Below, piece by piece: positions 34,867 through 43,370 of a DNA stretch of 64,000 bases. The position numbers were made by a program, and so were the translations under genes. Numbering within the stretch: position 1 is the stretch's first letter; the number at the start of each line of letters is the position of its first letter. The notes beneath the pieces were generated by a model. That model made no database searches. It worked only from the letters and a program-made list of their open reading frames with translations, and was not told the origin of the DNA. The stretch comes from Sphingobium sp. BYY-5 (lineage in GTDB: Bacteria; Pseudomonadota; Alphaproteobacteria; Sphingomonadales; Sphingomonadaceae). The stretch spans positions 3,255,501-3,319,500 of the forward strand of contig NZ_JALEBH010000001.1 of the NCBI RefSeq assembly GCF_022758885.1, written 5' to 3'.

Positions 34867-36204
34867 TCACATGATCTGCAGGATGGAATCGATGGTTTCC
34901 TTGGCCATCTGCAATATCTTAGCGGATGCCGAATAGGCCTGCTGGATGCGCAGCAGATCGGCCGCTTCCATGTCGAGGTCGACGCCGCTCACTGCCTCGC
35001 GCGCGGCGACCGCCTGATCGTTGCGGCTGGTTGCAGTGTCATATTCCGCCTTGGTCGCGCCCAGTAGGTTGGCATGGCTCGCGACCAGGGTAGTCCAGCC
35101 CTGTTCGACGCTGCCATTGCCGCGCAGCGTCGCGCTGACCGTCAGCAGATTGCCGTTGAGCGTGCCGTCCGCTGATTTGAGCGCCAAGTCGGCGGGTTGG
35201 ACGTCGAGCGCGGCCATCGTGGCCGCACTGCCGCTCCAGGCGAGCAGCGCGCCGCCCGCTGCGCCGCTGTCGGTCACACCCTGGGCGTGCCAGGCATTGA
35301 CGTCAGTCACAAATTGCTCGGCTAGCGTGTCGAGGCTGGCGCGCCGGTCGGCCACCGTGCCGGCGGAGGAAAAGAGGCCGCCCAGCGTACCGCTGCCGGG
35401 CGCGGTCAGCGCCGTCCCGTCCGCCAGGCTGAGCGCCAGCGTGCCGTCGGCATTGGCGGCGACCGACAGGCTGGTTGCGCTGTCGCCGCTGACCAGCGTC
35501 TGCCCGCCGAAGCTGATCTGCACGCTGTCGTGCGCGCCGAAGCCGATGGTGACGTTCAGGTTTGCCGACAGATCCTGCAACGCCGAGTCCCGGCTGTCGA
35601 GCAGTTGCGCATAGGCCGACGTGCCCGGCTGCGCGCGCAGCAGGCTATTGTTGATGTCGGCCAGCGCGTCGAGGGAGCGGTTGATCGTGTCGACCGATGC
35701 CGTCGCTTCGGTGGCGATGCCTTCGGAAACGAGCTTGAGGTCGGCGGCGGTGTCGTTGAAGGCCTGCGACACGCGGCTGATGCTGTCCAGCGTGGTGACG
35801 CGCAGCGACGTGTCGGTCGGGCTGGCGGCCAGCTTCTCCATATTCTGGAACATGCCGGTCATGAGCTGGCCGACGCCGATGCTGCTGTCGTTCATCGCGT
35901 TTTCGGCATCGGTCAGCCAGCGCAGCCGCGCTGTCGCGCTGCCCAGCGTCATGCCGGTCTGGCGGACGCTCGCGTCCAGATAGGGGTCGGACGCGCGGTT
36001 GACGCTCAGTACCTGCGTGCCGCCGAAATTGGCGCGCGCGACGTAGAGCGACATGGTGGCGGTCGACGAACCGGATTCGGCGGTCGTCACCGTGCGGCGG
36101 GCGTAGCCGGGGGTGCTGGCGTTAGCGATGTTTTCCGAGATGGCCGCCATCGCCGTGCGGTTGGCCTTGACGCCCGAAGCGCCGATGATGAACAGGTCGC
36201 TCAT
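34867..36204 (-). CDS. flgK: Hook-associated protein FlgK
   Basis: FlgK (HAP1) links hook to filament. The 445-residue protein has the N-terminal flagellar rod/hook motif SDLFIIGASGVKANRTAMAAISENIANASTPGYARRTVT and the matching C-terminal helix with SGVDLDMEAADLLRIQQAYSASAKILQMAKETIDSIL. The middle (~130-400) is variable. It is compact compared with 547 residues in Salmonella. Its start overlaps the flgJ stop by four bases, so both are translated together. Confidence 0.93.
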   Translation of the reverse strand: MSDLFIIGASGVKANRTAMAAISENIANASTPGYARRTVTTAESGSSTATMSLYVARANFGGTQVLSVNRASDPYLDASVRQTGMTLGSATARLRWLTDAENAMNDSSIGVGQLMTGMFQNMEKLAASPTDTSLRVTTLDSISRVSQAFNDTAADLKLVSEGIATEATASVDTINRSLDALADINNSLLRAQPGTSAYAQLLDSRDSALQDLSANLNVTIGFGAHDSVQISFGGQTLVSGDSATSLSVAANADGTLALSLADGTALTAPGSGTLGGLFSSAGTVADRRASLDTLAEQFVTDVNAWHAQGVTDSGAAGGALLAWSGSAATMAALDVQPADLALKSADGTLNGNLLTVSATLRGNGSVEQGWTTLVASHANLLGATKAEYDTATSRNDQAVAAREAVSGVDLDMEAADLLRIQQAYSASAKILQMAKETIDSILQIM

Positions 36205-36524
36205 GCGCCGGCCGCCGGGGTGGAGGCGTCGGAGACGGGCTGGTCGCTCACCCGGTCGCCAAACTGCTTCAGCAGCAATTCGGCGATGCCCAATGCGCCC
36301 TTGCTCGCCATCGCGTCGGCGGTGTGGGCGTCGGCCATATCGCGGAACTGCTGTGTAGCGCTGGAATCACCGATGCCCTCCGCGAGGCTCGCCGATCGCA
36401 TCGCGCCGATCATCTGGCGCAGGAACACGGCCTCGAACTGTTGCGCCACCTTGCCGAGCGCGGCCTTTTGCGAAGGAGCGGCGCCGGTCGCGCCGGCGGC
36501 ATTCGTCGAGTTAATCTGCATCAC
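36201..36524 (-). CDS. flgJ: Rod-binding protein, FlgJ N-terminal domain only
   Basis: This 107-residue protein has the rod-capping half of FlgJ (KVAQQFEAVFLRQMIGAMRSASLAEGIG) and lacks the muramidase half found in enteric FlgJ. The peptidoglycan hydrolase function is probably supplied by the separate transglycosylase gene at 45290-46108, as in other alphaproteobacteria. It overlaps flgI and flgK by four bases at each end. Confidence 0.9.
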   Translation of the reverse strand: MMQINSTNAAGATGAAPSQKAALGKVAQQFEAVFLRQMIGAMRSASLAEGIGDSSATQQFRDMADAHTADAMASKGALGIAELLLKQFGDRVSDQPVSDASTPAAGA

Positions 36525-37615
36525 AGCACCACCAGCTCCGCTTTCATCGCGCCCGCCTGCTTGAGGGCCTCCAGGATCGCGACCATGTCCGCCGGGGAAG
36601 CCCCGATCGCATTGACCGCCTTCACAATATCGGCCAGCGAAGCCCCACCTTTAAAATTAACCATAGGTTTTTTCTGTTCGTCGATGCTGATGCTGCTCGA
36701 TGGCTCCACTGCGGTCTCGCCCCGGCTGAAGGGGGCGGGCTGGACGATGCGCGGGCTTTCGTTGACGCTGACGGTCAATTTGCCATGCGCGACGGCGGCC
36801 GGATGGATCTTCACCGCACCGTTGATGACGACCGTGCCCGTGCGGGCGTTGACGATGACGCGGGCGGGGGCGTCGGCCGGGATGATCTCGATATTCTCGA
36901 TCATGCCCATCATCAGGATACGCTCTTCGGCGCCCGGCGCGGCGTCGATCGCCACCGACACGGCATCGGTGGCGCGCGCCCGGCGATCGCCGAAGCTCTT
37001 GTTGATGCCGTCCGCGACGCGCAACGCGGTCGTAAGGTCGGCCTCGGCCAGGTTGAAGGTCAGGCTGGGCGCAGTGTCGAAACCGGTGGCGACCGCGCGT
37101 TCGACCGTTGCGCCCTCGGGAATGCGGCCGGCCGACGGGATGTTGACCGACACCTGGCTGCCGTCCGCGCCGGACACGCCCAGGCCGCCGACGGCGAGGT
37201 TGCCCTGGGCCATGGCGTAGATGTCGTTGTCCGCACCGCGCAGGGGAGTCATGATAAGCGTGCCGCCGCGCAGCGACTTGGCCTTGCCCAGCGCGGAGAC
37301 GGTGACGTCAAGCCGCTGGCCTGGCTTGGCGAAGGCGGGCAGGTCCGCCGTCACCAGCACCGCCGCCGCATTTTTGAGCGCCGGGTTGACGCCCGGCGGC
37401 AGGGTGAGGCCGAAGCGCGAGACGACGCCCCTCATGCCCTGGGTCGCATATTCGATACTGTCGTCGCCGGTGCCGGCCAGGCCAACGACAATGCCGTAAC
37501 CGGTGAGCTGGTTGGGACGCACGCCCTGGAAGGTGCCAAGATCCTTGATGCGTTCGGCATGGGCGGGGGCGGTGAAGGAAAGCGCGATGAAAAGCACGAG
37601 AATGAGGCGCGTCAT
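36521..37615 (-). CDS. flgI: Flagellar P-ring protein FlgI
   Basis: FlgI forms the P-ring in the peptidoglycan around the rod. The 364-residue protein has a signal peptide (MTRLILVLFIALSFTAPAHA) and the family core: RIKDLGTFQGVRPNQLTGYGIVVGLAGTGD, LRGGTLIMTPLRG, and the C-terminal LADIVKAVNAIGASPADMVAILEALK. The start at 37615 is chosen because it gives this signal peptide; an upstream frame up to 37804 is only the repeat between flgH and flgI. Confidence 0.95.
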   Translation of the reverse strand: MTRLILVLFIALSFTAPAHAERIKDLGTFQGVRPNQLTGYGIVVGLAGTGDDSIEYATQGMRGVVSRFGLTLPPGVNPALKNAAAVLVTADLPAFAKPGQRLDVTVSALGKAKSLRGGTLIMTPLRGADNDIYAMAQGNLAVGGLGVSGADGSQVSVNIPSAGRIPEGATVERAVATGFDTAPSLTFNLAEADLTTALRVADGINKSFGDRRARATDAVSVAIDAAPGAEERILMMGMIENIEIIPADAPARVIVNARTGTVVINGAVKIHPAAVAHGKLTVSVNESPRIVQPAPFSRGETAVEPSSSISIDEQKKPMVNFKGGASLADIVKAVNAIGASPADMVAILEALKQAGAMKAELVVL

Positions 37616-37620
37616 CCATC

Positions 37621-37770
37621 CTCCCCTGTAAGGTTCAGCAGAGGGACGTGACTCTGCTGAAGGGGACCGCTCGCGAAGCGAGTGGTGGAGGGGTGCTTCC
37701 CTCTCGATAGGATGACACCCCTCCGTCAGGGCTACGCCCTGCCACCTCCCCTTAGAGGGGAGGATGAGAG
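37621..37770. repeat. Composite inverted-repeat element inside the flg operon
   Basis: This 150-bp stretch between flgH and flgI contains several nested stems: TTCAGCAGAG/CTCTGCTGAA (37634-37643/37652-37661), CTCGC/GCGAG, GGAGGGGTG/CACCCCTCC (37687-37695/37716-37724), AGGGC/GCCCT and CCTCCCC/GGGGAGG. It resembles a mobile REP-like element. It splits an operon that is otherwise packed with 4-base overlaps. Confidence 0.75.
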
Positions 37771-37803
37771 GAAGGCGCGTGAAGAGGGTCACTGGGCTCT
37801 CCA

Positions 37804-38487
37804 TCAGAAGGGACTCAGCGCGGAGAAGAAGCGTTGCAGCCAGCCCTGACGGCTGGCGTTCGCGATTTCGCCCTTGCCCTTGTAAATAATCTTGGCGTCG
37901 GCCACGCGGGTCGACGCGATGCGGTTGTCGGGCGCGATGTCGGCCTGACGGACGAGGCCGCTTATCTGGATAAATTCGTCGCCGCGATTGAGCGTCAGCG
38001 CCTTCTCGCCCTTCACCAGCATGGTGCCGTTCGGATAGACCTGCGCCACCGTGACGGTGATCTCGCCGGTCAGCGCGTTGGACTGGCTGGCGGCGCCCTT
38101 GCCCGTGAAGCTGTTCTGGCCGCCCATGGCGACATCGCTGGCGGAAAAGGCCTTGGAGAGCACGCCGGTCGTCGGCGGGTTCAGGCCCAGCGATCCGTTG
38201 CGGTTGGTGTCGGCGCTGGTGCTCTTGCTCGCCTGGGTGCGTTCGACCAGGACGATGGTGACGACGTCGCCGACGGCTGTGGCCCGCGCGCCGCTGGTCA
38301 GCGGGGTATAGCCGATCGATGTCTGGAAGATGGAACCGTTCGCGGGCGGCGCGGCCGGTTGCGCCACGACCGGCGCATAATAATCGCGCTCGGTGTCGCG
38401 CTTGGTCTTCTTGGCGGCCCCGACGGGCGAGGCGGCCAGTGCGATCAGCGAGACAGCGGCGATGGTGGCGGGGTACAGGTGCATCAT
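37804..38487 (-). CDS. flgH: Flagellar L-ring protein FlgH, apparently non-lipidated
   Basis: FlgH builds the L-ring in the outer membrane. The 227-residue protein has the family core (GSIFQTSIGYTPLTSGARATAVGDVVTIVLVERTQASK) and the ending KGEIANASRQGWLQRFFSALSPF. FlgH is normally a lipoprotein, but residues 1-30 here contain no cysteine; instead a standard signal peptide ends near SPVGA-AKK. The start is MM at 38487. So either lipidation is lost or the annotated start is wrong; no other start with a Cys lies upstream in this frame before flgG. Confidence 0.9.
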   Translation of the reverse strand: MMHLYPATIAAVSLIALAASPVGAAKKTKRDTERDYYAPVVAQPAAPPANGSIFQTSIGYTPLTSGARATAVGDVVTIVLVERTQASKSTSADTNRNGSLGLNPPTTGVLSKAFSASDVAMGGQNSFTGKGAASQSNALTGEITVTVAQVYPNGTMLVKGEKALTLNRGDEFIQISGLVRQADIAPDNRIASTRVADAKIIYKGKGEIANASRQGWLQRFFSALSPF

Positions 38488-38493
38488 CCAGGC

Positions 38494-39282
38494 TCAGATA
38501 TTCTGGTTGACGTACTGGAGCATTTCGTCGGTCGCCTTGATCATCTTCGAATTGACCTCGTAGGCGCGCTGGGTCTCGATCATGTCGACCAGTTCTTCGA
38601 CGATGTTGACGTTCGACGTTTCCAGATAGCCCGATCGGATGACGCCCCGACCCTCCAGCCCCGCGACGCCGACCTGCGGTACGCCGCTGGCGGCGGTTTC
38701 GACCAGCAGGTTGCCGCCGGTCGACTGCAGACCGGCCGGGTTCATGAAGCTGGCCAGTTCGATCTGGCCGAGCTGGCTGGGTTCGCTTTCGCCCTGCAAC
38801 GTCGCGGACACGGTGCCGTCATTGCCGACCGCGACGGATGTCGCCCCCTGCGGCACGGTGATTTGCGGGATCAGCGGCAGGCCGTCGCTGGTGACGACGG
38901 TGCCTTCGGCGGTGACGCTGAAATTGCCGGCGCGGGTATAGGCGATGGAGCCGTCGGGCTGCTGCACCTGGAAATAGCCCGACCCCTCGACCGCCATGTC
39001 CAGCACATTGGTGGTCTGGCTGAGCGTGCCCTGGGTGTTGATCTTGCTGGTGCCCTGGAGCGCGACGCCCGAACCGAGGTTGAGGCCGTTGGCGAACCTG
39101 TTCTGGCTGTCCGAATTGGTGCCCGCCTGGATGATCTGCTGATAGGCCAGCGTCTCGAAGTCGGCGCGATCCTTCTTGAAACCGGTCGTGTTGACGTTCG
39201 CCAGATTGTTGGCGATCACGCGCATCTTCGTGTTCTGCGCGTCAAGGCCGGTGCGGGCGACATGAAGGGCGGCGTTGCTCAT
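38494..39282 (-). CDS. flgG: Distal rod protein FlgG
   Basis: This 262-residue protein has the typical N-terminal motif ALHVARTGLDAQNTKMRVIANNLANVNTTGFKKDRADFE and C-terminal motif NVNIVEELVDMIETQRAYEVNSKMIKATDEML of FlgG, the distal rod subunit. Length matches E. coli FlgG (260). A consensus sigma-54 promoter 50 bp upstream (39332-39347) makes it the first gene of the flgG-H-I-J-K-L unit. The leader would be ~40 nt. Confidence 0.95.
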   Translation of the reverse strand: MSNAALHVARTGLDAQNTKMRVIANNLANVNTTGFKKDRADFETLAYQQIIQAGTNSDSQNRFANGLNLGSGVALQGTSKINTQGTLSQTTNVLDMAVEGSGYFQVQQPDGSIAYTRAGNFSVTAEGTVVTSDGLPLIPQITVPQGATSVAVGNDGTVSATLQGESEPSQLGQIELASFMNPAGLQSTGGNLLVETAASGVPQVGVAGLEGRGVIRSGYLETSNVNIVEELVDMIETQRAYEVNSKMIKATDEMLQYVNQNI

Positions 39283-39331
39283 CGTTCAATCTCCGTGCGG
39301 CATTCCAGAAGGATGCTCATGCATCCATCGC

Positions 39332-39347
39332 AGCAAGATGCGTGCCA
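39332..39347 (-). promoter_or_regulatory. Sigma-54 promoter of flgG operon
   Basis: On the minus strand the sequence TGGCACGCATCTTGCT matches the -24/-12 consensus TGGCACG-N4-TTGCW perfectly. It lies in the 81-bp gap between flgF and flgG, reading toward flgG. Confidence 0.88.
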
Positions 39348-39363
39348 ATATTAACCATGCGCC

Positions 39364-40107
39364 TCAGCTATCGAGGCGCATCAGCGAAGCGCCGCCGTCA
39401 TCCATCTGCTTGGCGGTGTCGATCATCTTCACCTGGGTTTCCCAGGCGCGGCTTGCCTCGATCATCTGGATCAGGGCCTGGGTCGAATTGACGTTCGACC
39501 CTTCGAGCGATCCGGATGTGACGCTGGCCAGTGGATCGGACGGCAGCGCGCCGCCATTCACCTCGCGGAACAGGCCGTCATTGCTCTTGGCGATGCTGGA
39601 GCCGGCGGCGTTGACCAGCTTCAGCCTGTCGATCTGCTGCGGATTGGCGGGGTCGCCGCCCTGCGGCACGCCCCAGATGCCGCCATCCTTGGCGATCGAT
39701 ACGCTGTCCATCTGCGGCAGGATGATGGGGCCGCCTTCGCCCAGCACGGCCAGGCCGTCGCCGGTGGTCAGCAGGCCGCTATCGGTGATGCGCAGGTCGC
39801 CGCGGCGCGTATAGGCTTCGCTGCCGTCCGTGGCCTGAACGGCGAGCAGGGCATCGCCGTTCATCGCCACGTCCAGCCCGTTGCCGGTTTCGATGACCGC
39901 GCCTTGCGTCATGTCGGCGGCGATCACCTGTTCCGAAGCCTGAGCGCGGGTATCGAAGGTGTCGCCCTTGATCCAGCGCGTTTCGGCATTGGCGATTTCG
40001 GCGCGGAAGCCGACGGTGTTGACGTTCGCGAGATTGTTCGCGACCGACGCCTGCCGCGCCATCGCGCCGCGCATGGCCGTCAGAGCCGTGTTGACGAGCC
40101 GGTCCAT
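39364..40107 (-). CDS. flgF: Proximal rod protein FlgF
   Basis: This 247-residue rod subunit has the same N-terminal heptad motif (AMRGAMARQASVANNLANVNTVGFRAEIANAET) and C-terminal motif VNSTQALIQMIEASRAWETQVKMIDTAKQMD. Its length is close to E. coli FlgF (251). It is the last gene of the flgB-C-D-E-F run and is separated from flgG by the sigma-54 promoter. Confidence 0.93.
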   Translation of the reverse strand: MDRLVNTALTAMRGAMARQASVANNLANVNTVGFRAEIANAETRWIKGDTFDTRAQASEQVIAADMTQGAVIETGNGLDVAMNGDALLAVQATDGSEAYTRRGDLRITDSGLLTTGDGLAVLGEGGPIILPQMDSVSIAKDGGIWGVPQGGDPANPQQIDRLKLVNAAGSSIAKSNDGLFREVNGGALPSDPLASVTSGSLEGSNVNSTQALIQMIEASRAWETQVKMIDTAKQMDDGGASLMRLDS

Positions 40108-40138
40108 GAGCTGCCCCTTCTATCTCTTGCCTGACGGT

Positions 40139-40981
40139 TCAGGTGCGCAGGTTGACGATGGTGGTGGTCAGCGTGTTTGCCGCCTCGATCGCCTTGCTGT
40201 TCGCCTGGAAATTGCGCTGCGCCGCGATCAGGTTCACCAGTTCCTCGGTGATGTCGACGTTGGAGCGTTCCAGCGATCCGGAATTGACCGCGCCGAACAG
40301 GCCCTGATTGGCGGTGCCCAGCATCGGATCGCCGCTGGCCACCGTCGACGTCCAGTGCGCGTCGCCCTGCTGGCGCAGGCCTTCCTGACTGTTGAAGGAG
40401 GCGAGGGCGACCTGGCCCAGATAGACGGTGCTGCCGTCGGCATAGACGGCTGAGACGAGACCTGCCTTCGATACGCCGACGCTGGTGAGTTGCGCGCCGC
40501 CGGCTGCGCCGTTCAGCGTGGTCGGAATTTGCAGGTCGCTAAGGTCGGCCGGGGTCGCGCCGGTCGTGGCGCCGGTCGGGACGCCGGTCTGGGGGTCGAC
40601 CGCAAACACCTGGATGCGCGACCCGGTGGTGTCGACGACAAATCGGTTCTCATCGACCGCGAAGGCGCCATTGCGGGTGTAGCCGACATTGCCGTCTTCC
40701 CCCTTCACGGTGAAGAAGCCTTCGCCGGTGATGGCCAGATCCAGCGTCTTGTCGGTGGTTTCGACCGTACCCTGGGTGAACTGCTGGGTAACGCCCTGCA
40801 CGCGCACGCCCTGGCCCGCGACCTGGCTGGTGGTCTGCATCGGCGCGGCGGCGAAGATGTCGCCGAACTGCGCCTTGCTCTTCTTGAAGGCGGTGCTGCT
40901 CACGTTGGCGACATTGTTGGCAACGGTCGAAAGATCGGTCTGCGAAGCCTTGAGGCCCGACAGGGAGATGTAGAAGGACAT
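40139..40981 (-). CDS. flgE: Flagellar hook protein FlgE (short form)
   Basis: This 280-residue protein has hook motifs at both ends: LSGLKASQTDLSTVANNVANVSSTAFKKSKAQFGDIF at the start and LERSNVDITEELVNLIAAQRNFQANSKAIEAANTL at the end, with GEGFFTVKGEDGNVGYTRNGAF after about residue 90. It is much shorter than enteric FlgE (402), so the outer D2 domain seems reduced or absent. The neighbouring flgD and flgK confirm the role. A leader of 39 bp follows flgD. Confidence 0.9.
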   Translation of the reverse strand: MSFYISLSGLKASQTDLSTVANNVANVSSTAFKKSKAQFGDIFAAAPMQTTSQVAGQGVRVQGVTQQFTQGTVETTDKTLDLAITGEGFFTVKGEDGNVGYTRNGAFAVDENRFVVDTTGSRIQVFAVDPQTGVPTGATTGATPADLSDLQIPTTLNGAAGGAQLTSVGVSKAGLVSAVYADGSTVYLGQVALASFNSQEGLRQQGDAHWTSTVASGDPMLGTANQGLFGAVNSGSLERSNVDITEELVNLIAAQRNFQANSKAIEAANTLTTTIVNLRT

Positions 40982-41020
40982 GGCGTTGCTCCTTGGGTGA
41001 AAAGGATGAGGGGAAAGGTC

Positions 41021-41680
41021 TTACATCAGGCTGATCGCGTCGGACGGGCTGTAGCTGCCGAGCGCGGTGATGAGCTTGGAGGAGGAACCGTCCGCAGGTG
41101 ACTGGACGGCGGCGATGGTGGCCCAGGTCGCGACCTTGCTGGGGGTCGCGCCCGTAACCTTGACCTGCAGGGCGGCGGTGGTGACGGTTTCACCCGCATC
41201 ATCCTTGCCATCCCAGTAGAAGGTGACGTCGCCGGCCGGCTGCGATCCCATATCGATGGACTTGACGACGTTGCCGCTGGCATCGACCAGGCTGATGGTC
41301 GCGCCCTCCACGGCGGAAGGCAGGGTGATCTGGCCGGCATAGGTGCCCGCCGCATCGGGGACGGCGATATTGCTCTGGACCAGCATCGACTTGCCGATCC
41401 AGCTCGCCGCATCGCCCAGCCGCGTACCGGTCAGCTCACTCGCCAGGCCTTTCAGCGTCGCGTTCATTTCCGCGATGCCCGTCGAATTGGTGATGGTTGC
41501 CATCTGCGACACCATTTCGGCATTGTCGACCGGCGCGAACGGGTCCTGATACTGCATCTGCGCGGTCAGCAGCCGCAGGAAGCTCGACTGATCCATGGTC
41601 GCGCTGCCCTTGCCGATGGTGGCGTTGGGATTATAGGTCGAAAGGCCCGCGCTGTCGGTGACGGTGGAGGTCATGCTCAT
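41021..41680 (-). CDS. flgD: Hook capping protein FlgD
   Basis: FlgD is the scaffold cap for hook assembly. The 219-residue protein has the N-terminal ATMDQSSFLRLLTAQMQYQDPFAPVDNAEMVSQMATIT and a C-terminal Ig-like/FlgD domain (DFSTYYWDGKDDAGETV-like, residues ~110-195). Length is normal. Its start overlaps the flgC stop by four bases. Confidence 0.93.
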   Translation of the reverse strand: MSMTSTVTDSAGLSTYNPNATIGKGSATMDQSSFLRLLTAQMQYQDPFAPVDNAEMVSQMATITNSTGIAEMNATLKGLASELTGTRLGDAASWIGKSMLVQSNIAVPDAAGTYAGQITLPSAVEGATISLVDASGNVVKSIDMGSQPAGDVTFYWDGKDDAGETVTTAALQVKVTGATPSKVATWATIAAVQSPADGSSSKLITALGSYSPSDAISLM

Positions 41681-42093
41681 TTGCCGATCCTTATGGTTTC
41701 GAGCATCAGGGATTTGGCGGTGTTCAGCACCTGCACATTATTCTGGTACATGCGGGCGGTCTCGATCATGTCGACCAGCTCCGCATTGCTATCCACGGCC
41801 GCTTCCCAGACATCGCCGTTGGCGTCGGCCAGCGGATGATTGGGGTCGTGGCGCTTTGTCGGCTGCGCATTGGTGGTGACGACAGACTTGACCTTGACGG
41901 TCGAGATGCCGGGCGTGTCGGTGACGGATTCGAACACCGGCTTGATCGCCCGATAGGCTTCGCCCGCGCTGCCGGTCACATTGCCGGCATTGGCCATGTT
42001 GGATGCGGTCGCGTTGAGCCGTACGAGCTGCGCGCTCATGGCGCGGCCAGCGATGTCGAAGACGTTCATAGGATTTGAGCCGCTCATGCTCAT
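41677..42093 (-). CDS. flgC: Proximal rod protein FlgC
   Basis: This 138-residue protein has the rod motif MNVFDIAGRAMSAQLVRLNATASNMANAGNVTG and the C-terminal VELVDMIETARMYQNNVQVLNTAKSLMLETIRIG. The first eight residues before MNVF may be an alternative start; the chosen start at 42093 overlaps the flgB stop, as in many flg operons. Confidence 0.93.
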   Translation of the reverse strand: MSMSGSNPMNVFDIAGRAMSAQLVRLNATASNMANAGNVTGSAGEAYRAIKPVFESVTDTPGISTVKVKSVVTTNAQPTKRHDPNHPLADANGDVWEAAVDSNAELVDMIETARMYQNNVQVLNTAKSLMLETIRIGK

Positions 42094-42458
42094 TCTCCCT
42101 TCAGCGCGCGGTTGATGGTGTTGATGCGCCCCTCCAGGAAGGAGAGGGTGGTGCGGTATTTGACCGCATTTTCGGCGAACAAGGTCTGCTCGGTGCTCAG
42201 TTCGACGGTATTGCCGTCCAGGCTGGGCTGGAGCGGGACGCGATAGCCCATCGAATCATCGACGGCCTTGGCCATGTCGGTGGCGGAGCTGCCGGCCTGT
42301 GTGGTGGCCTGCTTGAGCGCCGCCTCAAAATCGATGTCGCGCGCTTTGTAGCCGGGGGTCGAGGCATTGGCGATGTTGGACGCCAGCAGGGAAAGGCGCT
42401 GCGAGCGAAGCGCCAGCGCCTTTCCATGAATACCGAACAGATTGTCCTCGACCGACAT
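42090..42458 (-). CDS. flgB: Proximal rod protein FlgB
   Basis: This 122-residue protein starts with LFGIHGKALALRSQRLSLLASNIANASTPGYKARDIDFEAALKQA, the FlgB hallmark, and ends in FLEGRINTINRALKGE. It is the first gene of the flgB-C-D-E-F unit. A perfect sigma-54 promoter lies 84 bp upstream, giving a leader of about 72 nt. Confidence 0.94.
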   Translation of the reverse strand: MSVEDNLFGIHGKALALRSQRLSLLASNIANASTPGYKARDIDFEAALKQATTQAGSSATDMAKAVDDSMGYRVPLQPSLDGNTVELSTEQTLFAENAVKYRTTLSFLEGRINTINRALKGE

Positions 42459-42541
42459 GCGAAAATTTGCCCTAAAGTTTCCGATCCTCCCGCCGTTCTG
42501 ATGCCTGATGGCGCCTTCTGCGGGTGATCCAGCCTGTAATC

Positions 42542-42557
42542 AGCAAGAGTCGTGCCA
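42542..42557 (-). promoter_or_regulatory. Sigma-54 promoter of flgB operon
   Basis: On the minus strand TGGCACGACTCTTGCT is a perfect match to TGGCACG-N4-TTGCW, reading to flgB. The divergent proton-channel gene starts at 42702. Confidence 0.9.
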
Positions 42558-42701
42558 ATTTGCGTGGGTAACGCATCGGCAGGACGGATCTTCGCCGGGA
42601 ATGGCAGGCGCGCAAGAAGGGGCGGCAAGGGCGGCAAATTTTTGCCGGTCAGCGGCAGGGCGTTGCCGTCGGGCGACGAGATGATGAAGGACGGGACATT
42701 C

Positions 42702-43370
42702 ATGATCGCGATTTTCAGCCATTTGTTCGATCCGCTGACCTTGCTGGCGATGCTGGGAGGCATCGGCCTGGTGGCGCTGTTCCAGAATGGTGCGGGGGCG
42801 ATGGCGCGCGCCATGACGGCGCTGCGCCCGCTGCTGGTCGCCGACACCTCGCGTGATCGGGATGCGGCGCGGGCGGCGATGCTCAGGATCGATCAACTCG
42901 CGCAGTTGCGCGGCCTGGCCTGCACCGACCGGGTGAAGACCGCCAACCCGTTCCTGACCGATGCGGTGCGCAAGCTCGCCAATTGCGACAGCACGGAATC
43001 GTTCGAGCTGTGGGCGGCGCAGGCGCTGGCCGACCGGGCGCAGCGCCATGGCGCCGTGCACAAGGTCTGGCTGTCGATTGCCGATGCCGCGCCCGCTCTG
43101 GGCCTTGCCGGTACGATCATCGGCCTAATTGGCATGTTTGCGGCGATGGATGATCCCGCCGCGCTCGGTCCGTCGATGGCGTTGGCGCTGCTCACCACCT
43201 TTTATGGCGTCGTCATTGCCAACATGATCGCCGTACCCATTGCGGCGCGTCTTTCCGACCTTTCCGACAGTGAGCTGGCCTGGCAGCGAGAGGCCGTGGA
43301 CCGGATGTCGGCGATAGCGCGGCGCGAAAATGCGCCGTTGCGCCGGGCCTCGATCCGCGAGGTCGCATGA
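42702..43370 (+). CDS. MotA/TolQ/ExbB-like proton channel protein
   Basis: This 222-residue membrane protein has three predicted helices (residues ~8-28, ~125-147, ~150-180). Its conserved core ADAAPALGLAGTIIGLIGMFAAM plus ALALLTTFYGVVIANMIAVPIAARL is that of MotA/ExbB proton-channel subunits. It lacks the large cytoplasmic loop and four-helix layout of the true MotA at 33018-33881. The start at 42702 follows AAGGA at 42687; an alternative at 42681 is possible. It overlaps the next gene, so the two form a pair like TolQR or MotAB, here beside flgA. Confidence 0.8.
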   Translation: MIAIFSHLFDPLTLLAMLGGIGLVALFQNGAGAMARAMTALRPLLVADTSRDRDAARAAMLRIDQLAQLRGLACTDRVKTANPFLTDAVRKLANCDSTESFELWAAQALADRAQRHGAVHKVWLSIADAAPALGLAGTIIGLIGMFAAMDDPAALGPSMALALLTTFYGVVIANMIAVPIAARLSDLSDSELAWQREAVDRMSAIARRENAPLRRASIREVA

